The notes below the pieces were generated by a model. It was not told where the DNA came from. It worked only from the letters and a program-made list of their open reading frames with translations, and did no database searches. Source: Sporosarcina trichiuri (GTDB lineage Bacteria > Bacillota > Bacilli > Bacillales_A > Planococcaceae). From it: 64,000 nt of DNA. The stretch lies in the NCBI RefSeq assembly GCF_030406775.1, contig NZ_CP129119.1, forward strand, positions 2,018,001 through 2,082,000, read 5' to 3'. The position numbers and the translations under genes were made by a program. Of the stretch, positions 27,192 through 33,687 are shown piece by piece; within the stretch, counting starts at the first letter, position 1; every line of letters begins with the position of its first letter.

Positions 27192-27827
27192 TCAGACGGC
27201 GGCTTCAGGCTGATTGACCCGGCAGCAATATTGGTAGATCGCTGCGGTGGCGAGGCAGTCGGTGTGGCCGCTCATGGAATTCAGTTTGTCGGTCAGCAGG
27301 GTCTTCAGCTGCACCATCTGTTTGCGGTCCGTCAGCTGGGCCGCCACTTTCCGGGCAAGGCGTGTCGTGTCGACGACTGTGTATTTCGGCAGATCCAGAG
27401 GGGTGAAGTCTGCCAGTGACTCGAGGAACCCCATCTCGAATGAACTGTCATGAATGACGATCGGCAGTTCCCCGATGAAAGCCACGAGATCTGCAATGAT
27501 CTCTTCTATGACCGGTGCCGTCCGGATGTCCGCGGCGGATATCCCCGTACGCTGGGTCACCTCGAGCGGGATGTGCCGCTGCGGATTCACAAGTGTCGAA
27601 AAGCGGTCCGTCTCCTCATGGTCCTGGTAGCGGATGGCGAGGACTTCAAGGATCTTATCAGCTCCTGCCCGCATGCCTGTCGTCTCGAAGTCGAGGACGA
27701 CGTAGTCATCGTGGCAGTCATCCGTCGTTATGTAGTTGCTGCTGCGTGTCTGTTTGCGCAGCCGGTTGTTCTTCTGTTTCGGCTGCTGGTTGAGCAGCAG
27801 CTGGACTTGTTTCCGTTCCCTTTCCAT
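27192..27827 (-). CDS. DnaQ-like exonuclease paralogue with altered catalytic motifs
   Basis: A 211-residue relative of the protein at 17216-17815, with the same basic N-terminus and the same ATAAIYQYC near the end. ExoI is intact (VLDFETTGMRAG). In ExoII the usual HNxSFD has become IHDSSFEMGF, so the asparagine is Asp and the catalytic aspartate is Glu. In ExoIII the paralogue's HNAIGD is replaced by MSGHTD, so the general-base histidine is missing at its normal place, although a histidine lies two residues before the aspartate. Activity may be weak, changed or lost. It could act as a structural or binding protein. The ATG has an AAGGAAG site. Confidence 0.85.
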   Translation of the reverse strand: MERERKQVQLLLNQQPKQKNNRLRKQTRSSNYITTDDCHDDYVVLDFETTGMRAGADKILEVLAIRYQDHEETDRFSTLVNPQRHIPLEVTQRTGISAADIRTAPVIEEIIADLVAFIGELPIVIHDSSFEMGFLESLADFTPLDLPKYTVVDTTRLARKVAAQLTDRKQMVQLKTLLTDKLNSMSGHTDCLATAAIYQYCCRVNQPEAAV

Positions 27828-27916
27828 CGTTCCACTTCCTTACCCGTTGTACATTCTGCTCATTCTATACCCCGTTTTCCGGATGCTAGTCATAAAACTT
27901 GCAAACTGGATATAAC

Positions 27917-27947
27917 AAAAGACAGGGCTGCCACAGCCCTGCCTTTT
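27917..27947 (-). terminator. intrinsic terminator of the HlyD-like gene
   Basis: A 13-bp stem (AAAAGACAGGGCT / AGCCCTGCCTTTT, one mismatch) lies immediately after the stop codon. Confidence 0.88.
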
Positions 27948-27948
27948 G

Positions 27949-29244
27949 TCACTTTCCGGTATATTCTTTTTTGAGCAGCAGGACGCTGAAGTAGTTTTTC
28001 CAGCCGAACGCTTTCCATTCCGCTTTTGACGGGAAGTCCGCCGGCATCGGGAAGAAGACGCGCGGAGCGCTTCCCTGGTCACGGATCGCTTTGTCATAGA
28101 CGACCACGTCGCCCGCTGTGACCCCTTCCGTGACAACGGTGCGGTCCAGATAATCGAACGGCGCATTCACTTGCGTGGCAGCAGCGTAGCCGTTTTCATC
28201 GAGACGCCAGACGTAGGCGCCTTCCGTTCCGGTGCCCATCATCCATTTGGACGGGACCGCGGCTGCGTTCTGGGCGGCGTTCGTCGTGATGACGGTGTTC
28301 ACATGCGTGCCGAATGGTGCGGGAATCTGCTCGCCGCCTGCATTCAGCTGCACTTTGTAGTAGGCGAGCGGGTTCGTGACGGGTTTATCCGCCAGTTTCT
28401 TGTAAGCGTCGAGGAACTCGTCCTTCTGCGCCGGCACCTGGTCGACCGCATCGACGGAGCCGTTCAGCGGCGCATCGGTCCCTTTCGCGCTCATGACAGC
28501 CACGTCGCCGGGCTCGATGCGGCTCCATTCTTCGTCTTCCGCGAATGTCTCGATCACCTGCTCATCGCTGTAGATGACGATGGTCGGGCGGTCGTTTTCA
28601 CTGTTGATGCGCGCAATCACACCGTCCGCAGGGCTGATGAGCGATGGATTGCCCGGGTTCTGGTCGAGCTGTGACTCGACGACTTTCAGCCGGCGGTCGA
28701 TATCAGCAAGCTCACGTTCCGCTTCTGCGACAGCCTGCGCGTACGACCCTTTCTGGCTGACGTCGACGTTGACATTGACGTTCAACTCCACTTTTGTGTC
28801 TTCATCGGCTTGGGCCCGGTCGGATTTCGATGAATTCGAACTGTCGGACTGATCGCCGGACTCCAAGTCGGAAATCGTCGAGCGGATGGCGCTCTGCTGC
28901 GCGAGCAGTGCTTCCTTCTCGGATTCCCACACTGCCCGCTGGCCGTCCGCCTGCTCGGTCTGCAGGCTCGCAAGTTCGTCGCCTGCGCTGACCGTATCGC
29001 CAGGAGAGACGAGCCATGTATCGATCGTGTTACTGTCATCCGTGTAAACAGTGAATGTCTCAGCAGGCGCGATCAATCCTTCTTTCGGCAGTTCTTCTTT
29101 GTATTCGTTCGCTGTCATCGTTTCGTAGTCGCTGACGTAGACTGTTTTCGGGATGATGCTTTTATCCGAATAGAGCAGGTACAGGTTCAGTGCGACGAAC
29201 ACACTGACGACGACCGCGATGGCTGCATTCTGTAATTTGTTCAT
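27949..29244 (-). CDS. HlyD-like membrane-fusion/adaptor protein
   Basis: A 431-residue protein with one N-terminal membrane anchor (about 7-27). A lipoyl/barrel-sandwich half (about 60-100; WLVSPGDTVSAGDELASL) and its second half (about 203-235; LISPADGVIARI) flank a helical hairpin that contains an acidic, serine-rich stretch and an LNVNVNVDV strand. This is the layout of HlyD/RND-type adaptors. No ABC ATPase or permease is adjacent; the only partner is the multi-pass protein encoded three bases upstream. A role in export or in wall assembly is possible. AGGAGG precedes the ATG. Confidence 0.75.
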   Translation of the reverse strand: MNKLQNAAIAVVVSVFVALNLYLLYSDKSIIPKTVYVSDYETMTANEYKEELPKEGLIAPAETFTVYTDDSNTIDTWLVSPGDTVSAGDELASLQTEQADGQRAVWESEKEALLAQQSAIRSTISDLESGDQSDSSNSSKSDRAQADEDTKVELNVNVNVDVSQKGSYAQAVAEAERELADIDRRLKVVESQLDQNPGNPSLISPADGVIARINSENDRPTIVIYSDEQVIETFAEDEEWSRIEPGDVAVMSAKGTDAPLNGSVDAVDQVPAQKDEFLDAYKKLADKPVTNPLAYYKVQLNAGGEQIPAPFGTHVNTVITTNAAQNAAAVPSKWMMGTGTEGAYVWRLDENGYAAATQVNAPFDYLDRTVVTEGVTAGDVVVYDKAIRDQGSAPRVFFPMPADFPSKAEWKAFGWKNYFSVLLLKKEYTGK

Positions 29245-29247
29245 CGG

Positions 29248-29928
29248 TTACGCGCCTCCTTGCACGACGTAATTGAAGAGACGCTCGAACGGGATGTAGC
29301 CGATCGCTGCTGTCAGCAGGGCCATGGCGATCTGCAGGCCGATCAAAACGGCAAGCAGGCTCTTCCAGTTCATCGTTTTCGTATAGGAGCGGATGAAGCT
29401 GAACTGCATGCTGACGATGAGCGCGGAAACGAGTGTCAGCTGGTTGAGGAACATGACCAGGAACCACGTTTCGGAAAATGTCGCCGTGAGCGGTCCAAAT
29501 GACAGGAATGACACGTTCGCCGCCTCCCCTTTCAAAGCGAAGACGAAGAATACGAGTGCTTTCTCCATCAGCAGCACACCGGTTGTCAGCAGCTGCAGCG
29601 GAACGATCCGGCGCACCGGGATCGAGGTGATGAGGCCAAGGACGTATGAAATGAAAAACAGATGAAAAGCTATGTAGATGACAGACCAGAGGACTGCGCC
29701 GATCACGGAGACGATCCGGGCGACCGTGTAACTTCCGCCTGCCGCAAGCATCGGGCTGAGCGAATCGGTTGTCATTCCCCATATATCGCGCAATGCAAAC
29801 AGCACGATACCCGCAAGGAAAAGAAGAACGATCCGTACGGTGAACCCGCGCATTGCCGAATTTTGATGATCGATGGCGAGTTTTGACGGCTTCGTCACAT
29901 AGCGCCAAAACGAAAAGTTGAAAAACAT
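29248..29928 (-). CDS. multi-pass membrane protein, partner of the HlyD-like protein
   Basis: A 226-residue protein with about five membrane segments (near 30-48, 68-98, 112-138, 150-170 and 185-212). It resembles Yip1/YIP1-like or DUF1282-type proteins in general layout, but I do not recognise a specific family. It ends three bases before the HlyD-like start, so the two are almost surely cotranscribed and may work together at the membrane. The ATG has AAAGGAATT upstream. Confidence 0.65.
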   Translation of the reverse strand: MFFNFSFWRYVTKPSKLAIDHQNSAMRGFTVRIVLLFLAGIVLFALRDIWGMTTDSLSPMLAAGGSYTVARIVSVIGAVLWSVIYIAFHLFFISYVLGLITSIPVRRIVPLQLLTTGVLLMEKALVFFVFALKGEAANVSFLSFGPLTATFSETWFLVMFLNQLTLVSALIVSMQFSFIRSYTKTMNWKSLLAVLIGLQIAMALLTAAIGYIPFERLFNYVVQGGA

Positions 29929-30082
29929 CGGATAATTCCTTTCTTAAAGAGGATGGGAAACGGTCAACACTGAAAACTTCCTATCCTATACTTTAGCAAA
30001 AACCGCGGAATTTGCAAAGTTTTCACGTACAAGACTCGTAATTTATCAGGAAAAGAATATTTACGGAAAGGAGGTTTCCCAT

Positions 30083-30133
30083 ATGCCGAAACGTGGGTAT
30101 TACATAACTATTACACACTCTAGTGACTCCTGA
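30083..30133 (+). CDS. possible 16-residue small ORF with a strong ribosome site
   Basis: An ATG nine bases after AAAGGAGG opens a frame MPKRGYYITITHSSDS that stops at 30131-30133. The ribosome site is among the best in the window. It stands upstream of the 36-residue ORF on the same strand and could be a leader or a true microprotein. There is no homology argument. Confidence 0.3.
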   Translation: MPKRGYYITITHSSDS

Positions 30134-30208
30134 TGACACCACGGACATACAACAGACCGGGGGTATCCGATTTATTTCCCGGGAAATCGACAAAAGGAGC
30201 GGATTCCA

Positions 30209-30319
30209 ATGGAAAACAATATCCAAGCGAAACGAATTGCACAGATGACTTGGCAGGATGTAGCTTTCGGGCTTGCCGGTTCGACCGGTTTCGTAGCGCT
30301 GCTGTATTTCTTCCTATGA
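30209..30319 (+). CDS. 36-residue small membrane protein
   Basis: The ATG at 30209 follows AAAGGAG by nine bases. The product starts with a charged part (MENNIQAKRIAQMTWQD) and ends with a hydrophobic stretch of about 19 residues (VAFGLAGSTGFVALLYFFL), so a single membrane helix is expected. A strong hairpin terminator follows 34 bases later. The combination of ribosome site, amphipathic plan and terminator supports a real gene. An overlapping 73-codon frame (30133-30354) is less convincing. Confidence 0.55.
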   Translation: MENNIQAKRIAQMTWQDVAFGLAGSTGFVALLYFFL

Positions 30320-30352
30320 GACGGACACGGAACAGCCTATATAAAAAACAGT

Positions 30353-30393
30353 AAAACACCTATCCGGCAGAACAGCTTGCGGATAGGTGTTTT
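30353..30393. terminator. bidirectional intrinsic terminator
   Basis: A perfect 13-14 bp stem (AAAACACCTATCCG / CGGATAGGTGTTTT) lies between the plus-strand small ORF and the convergent minus-strand gene at 30403, with T-runs in both directions. Confidence 0.92.
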
Positions 30394-30402
30394 CAATTGG
30401 CA

Positions 30403-30867
30403 TTATTCTTGTGTGACATTGGGCGTGTGCATTCCTTCCGTCAGTTCATTGAACAGGAGTCTGTCGTTCATCTCAAGTGCATAATCGATCATACACAGCC
30501 GGTTCCGCAGTTCCAGCTCTCCGATCATGTCCTCGATTTCACGCGCTTGCGGCATGGAAAGTTCGGGAGCGAGCTGGAAGATGCCATCAAGAACGTCGGA
30601 CAGGTGCATATGCAAATCGGAAATCAGGAGCAGCTGGTACAGCGGTAATCGGATGAACCGGCTGCCTCGCTGGAATACGAAGATCTCCCCCAGATTCTCG
30701 ACTTGCAGGCTCTTCATGTTGATGATGATCTCTTTTCCTTCAATCGGAACAAACTGAAACACTTCCTGGCCTTTTACGATGGAGAAATACTGGTAGGCAA
30801 ACACGAGCCGGAGCCTGAAATCCTCTTTGCTCGTATAAAACGGTGTCATTCGTTTAACGGACAGCAT
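30403..30867 (-). CDS. IDEAL-domain protein of unknown function
   Basis: A 154-residue soluble protein with GGAGGAGAT before its ATG. The last 40 residues (CMIDYALEMNDRLLFNELTE) match the IDEAL pattern IDxALxxxDxxxFxxLT found in YpiB and small Bacillales proteins. The N-terminal part includes a stretch (FQFVPIEGKEIIINMKSLQV) that looks like a beta-rich domain. IDEAL domains are thought to mediate protein contacts. It shares the terminator at 30353 with the opposite small gene. Confidence 0.6.
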   Translation of the reverse strand: MLSVKRMTPFYTSKEDFRLRLVFAYQYFSIVKGQEVFQFVPIEGKEIIINMKSLQVENLGEIFVFQRGSRFIRLPLYQLLLISDLHMHLSDVLDGIFQLAPELSMPQAREIEDMIGELELRNRLCMIDYALEMNDRLLFNELTEGMHTPNVTQE

Positions 30868-30968
30868 ATGGATCTCCTCCTATATTGAATATTCCGATTA
30901 TTAATAGTTTATCACATCCCCCCCTGTTTTGTGAATGACAGATGCCTGTGTTTTTTGCCCTGTCGCCG

Positions 30969-31337
30969 TCAGACAGGCGACGGTCCGTCGTCTTCCCGCA
31001 CCTGCCAGCCCGGTGCCAGCAGCCAGTAGGACAAGCTTGCAGGGGAATATTCGCTGATCCCCAGCTCCTCCATCACCCTGCAGACCGTCTCCTCGAACTG
31101 ACCCCTGTCCGCATTCAGTCGCCTGAACGTAATTCTGTTTCGCCTGCCATCCACGACGATTGAATCGAAATACACGCGGCCGATCGTCCTTCCGGTCAAA
31201 TACATCATCCGGCCCTCCCGTATTCCTGAAGCATTCCCGGGACTCCGCAAACCAAGCTTTTCATGGATCTGCCCGCGGTTTCCGCCAAGCAGTTCCCCGA
31301 GCCCGGGGACATGGAGCACTATCGAATCCGGCTGCAT
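30969..31337 (-). CDS. conserved-looking protein of unknown function
   Basis: A 122-residue protein from the ATG at 31337, which follows AAGGAGGAGG at a good distance; an upstream in-frame GTG has no such site. The sequence has a Gly/Leu-rich start (VLHVPGLGELLGGNRGQIHE) and a beta-rich middle (GRVYFDSIVVDGRRNRITFR). No signal peptide, membrane segment or catalytic motif is visible. I do not recognise the family. It is transcribed divergently from the XRE regulator at 31518. Confidence 0.55.
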   Translation of the reverse strand: MQPDSIVLHVPGLGELLGGNRGQIHEKLGLRSPGNASGIREGRMMYLTGRTIGRVYFDSIVVDGRRNRITFRRLNADRGQFEETVCRVMEELGISEYSPASLSYWLLAPGWQVREDDGPSPV

Positions 31338-31447
31338 CGCTTCCTCCTCCTTCACTATATGTTCTCACCTGATGTTACATGTCCGGGCCGATTCTTGCTC
31401 TCTCATCGATCCGTCTGTCGAACTTCACATATTGTTGATTATTATTT

Positions 31448-31493
31448 TCACAATTCGTGAGTTTTGATAAATCCTTTGTTTTACTCCTATACG
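31448..31493 (+). promoter_or_regulatory. possible promoter and operator of the XRE gene at 31518
   Basis: TTGATA (31464), an 18-base spacer and TATACG form a fair promoter. Directly upstream lies the palindrome TCACAATTCGTGA (31448-31460, 4-bp arms), a possible operator for autoregulation. Confidence 0.35.
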
Positions 31494-31517
31494 GTAGAAC
31501 AAAAAACGGAGGGCATT

Positions 31518-32012
31518 ATGACACGAAAAACTCGTCATTTCGGTAAGCAATTCAAAGAGTACCGTGAAGAATATCTGGGCATCAAACAGCTGGAGGCCGC
31601 TGAACAGCTCTCCATCTCTTCGTCCGCCCTGTCCAATTATGAGCGGACCGACCGGGACCTCACATCCGAAATGCTGGCGGAATTCAAGGAGACCTTCGAC
31701 ATCCCGGATGACTACTTCGTCGCCATGGTGACAGGCAGACCGCTTCGTGATGTCCGTGCCGGTGCACCGGAAGCGGCCGGGAAAACATCCGAGATCCAGG
31801 CCGCCTACCGTGATCGGTTCGTCGATCACCACAGGACTCTTTTGCAGGAATCGAACGAGCTGCGGGAGATCATCGCCATCGTCGCTTCCATGACTGAAAA
31901 AGAACGCCGCCTGTACTTGAATTCCATCAAATCGAACCTGCTCGTGTTCCGCAGCCTCCTGAGGAAGCACGGCGATACAGGCCAGCCCCTTCCCTCTCCT
32001 GAACAGGAATGA
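31518..32012 (+). CDS. XRE-family transcriptional regulator
   Basis: A 164-residue protein; the ATG at 31518 follows GGAGGGC, which is better than an in-frame ATG 54 bases upstream. The first 70 residues form a Cro/C1 helix-turn-helix (YLGIKQLEAAEQLSISSSAL with SNYERTDRD). The C-terminal half is helical, with ERRLYLNSIKSNLLVFRSLL. Its target is unknown; the SWIM/SNF2 pair begins 95 bases downstream with its own promoter. Confidence 0.8.
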   Translation: MTRKTRHFGKQFKEYREEYLGIKQLEAAEQLSISSSALSNYERTDRDLTSEMLAEFKETFDIPDDYFVAMVTGRPLRDVRAGAPEAAGKTSEIQAAYRDRFVDHHRTLLQESNELREIIAIVASMTEKERRLYLNSIKSNLLVFRSLLRKHGDTGQPLPSPEQE

Positions 32013-32025
32013 GGGAAGGGGTTTT
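31986..32025 (+). terminator. intrinsic terminator of the XRE gene
   Basis: The stem CCCCTTCCCTC / GAGGGAAGGGG is followed by TTTTCCTTT. Its left arm overlaps the last codons of the gene. Confidence 0.8.
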
Positions 32026-32042
32026 CCTTTGGAATGTGATGA

Positions 32043-32072
32043 TTTACGCACCTGCCCGACATGGGGTATAAT
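32043..32072 (+). promoter_or_regulatory. sigma-A-like promoter of the SWIM/SNF2 operon
   Basis: TTTACG, an 18-base spacer and a perfect TATAAT (32067-32072) stand 35 bases before the chosen TTG start. Confidence 0.6.
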
Positions 32073-32106
32073 AGAAAGAATGCTTTGTCGAGGGAGAGGG
32101 TTAACT

Positions 32107-33687
32107 TTGCGCGTCGCTGCAGAACGGATTTCGTATTTGCATGAACGGGAAATTGAAAAGATGATGAAGGATATCCGATACAGATTCCGGCCGGACCAGC
32201 CGGAGCAGGCTGACCTGGTCCGCCGGGCGATCACGATGGTCCGGCGGGGAGCCATTTCGTCCTACCGGTATTCACAGGACGATGGCGAAGTGCTGGCGCA
32301 GCTCAACGATCGGGCGTCGGAATTCGTCCGGTTTTCATTCGGCGACCAGGCGCTCAGCTGCACATGCGGCACGAAAGACCGCTGTGAGCATCAGCTGGCA
32401 GTTGTCTTCGACTTATATTCACAATTCAATTCACTGACGGAGTGGTACCAGGACTGGCGGACGTCCGAGAAGGAAGAGCTCGCCGTGAAGATCACCGAGC
32501 GTACGCCGGATGCCTGGGATGCCGCACTGGCGAACGTGACAGCTCCGCTGCGGAAGCTGACGCCGGCCGTGAACTCCTCCGTCTTCACATACGAATGCGC
32601 GGAAATCGAAAACCGGGTGCGCCCGCTCATGCCGTTCGAGTATGAGTGGAAGCCGCTGTTCAATCTGTATTATCGCCTGCACCTTCTCGACGCTGCCTGG
32701 GCCTATATTTCGGACGTGCTGGATGCGGGCCATTCGCAGCATGCCTATGGCACGTGGCAGGTGACGACATGGCTGAACGATCAGATCGCCGATATCGAAC
32801 GCCTTGCCGGTACGTTCGGCAGCAAACCGAAACTGTTCGAGACCGATCCGTTCATGAACCGTCTGAAGACCTTAGTCTACTCGGTCTGTGTCCGGCACAG
32901 CGGCCAGTTCGCATACCGCTTCCGTATTTACGAAGCGGTCTGGGGCCAGCTGTTTTCCGGCCGCGATGAACGCGAAGAGGAAAAACGCCGGCTTGCGGAA
33001 GATGGGTCGGAAGAAGCGAAACTGCTTTCGATGTACTTTGCGATCATCGAAGGGCGCGGGGATATCCTGGAAGGAGCGCTCTCCGCCGAACAGGCACCTG
33101 ATTTCGGCAGCTGGATGATGCTTGCGAAATTCGCCAGGGAGTCGGCACTCATGCCGACGGCCGGCGCGATCGCCCGGGGACTGTATCCGTCGGTCGGCTC
33201 TTACTTCAGCCGGCAGACGAGCCGCAGTGAACAACTGGCCGCCGCCCAGCAGATCGACGCACTGCTCGACAGCGGTGATTTCACCGATGAAGAATATGAA
33301 ACGGTCTATTCGATGTACGGCAAGATCGGCATCAGCCGCTATTCGCGTTTCCTCGCCGAACGGGAGCGCTACATGGAGTGGGCCGCCCTGCTGCATCGGT
33401 TCGCCGTACCGTTCGACAGTGTGGATGCGGAAGAGATGAAGGAAGTACTGGCCCATCAGCCCGATGCCGCCATGCCGCTGCTGCATGACTACGCCCAGCA
33501 GTTCATCGCCGATAAGAACCGGATGAGCTACCGCCGGGCCGTCAAATTGTTCAAACGGATGCGGACCGCCTGCAAACGAAGCGGACGGAACGATTTCTGG
33601 AACCGCTACATCCGCTCCGTACGCGAGAAACACCGGCGTCTCCGGGCACTGGTCGAAGAAATGGAAAGGGGGAATCTGGAATTATGA
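32107..33687 (+). CDS. ywqB: SWIM zinc-finger protein (YwqB-like)
   Basis: A 526-residue protein. The TTG at 32107 follows AGGGAGAGGG and gives the start LRVAAERISYLHE; an earlier ATG in frame is possible. The SWIM zinc-binding motif CTCGTKDRCEH lies at about residues 85-98. The rest is largely helical. It overlaps the SNF2 helicase gene by four bases (ATGA). SWIM/SNF2 pairs such as B. subtilis YwqB/YwqA are common in Firmicutes and presumably act together on DNA or DNA-protein complexes. Confidence 0.85.
   Translation: MRVAAERISYLHEREIEKMMKDIRYRFRPDQPEQADLVRRAITMVRRGAISSYRYSQDDGEVLAQLNDRASEFVRFSFGDQALSCTCGTKDRCEHQLAVVFDLYSQFNSLTEWYQDWRTSEKEELAVKITERTPDAWDAALANVTAPLRKLTPAVNSSVFTYECAEIENRVRPLMPFEYEWKPLFNLYYRLHLLDAAWAYISDVLDAGHSQHAYGTWQVTTWLNDQIADIERLAGTFGSKPKLFETDPFMNRLKTLVYSVCVRHSGQFAYRFRIYEAVWGQLFSGRDEREEEKRRLAEDGSEEAKLLSMYFAIIEGRGDILEGALSAEQAPDFGSWMMLAKFARESALMPTAGAIARGLYPSVGSYFSRQTSRSEQLAAAQQIDALLDSGDFTDEEYETVYSMYGKIGISRYSRFLAERERYMEWAALLHRFAVPFDSVDAEEMKEVLAHQPDAAMPLLHDYAQQFIADKNRMSYRRAVKLFKRMRTACKRSGRNDFWNRYIRSVREKHRRLRALVEEMERGNLEL

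Noticed and set aside
30133-30354. 73-codon plus-strand frame starting at the end of the 16-codon ORF
   Set aside because: It has no ribosome site of its own, mixed composition and runs up to the terminator stem; the overlapping 36-codon frame with AAAGGAG and a membrane helix is preferred.
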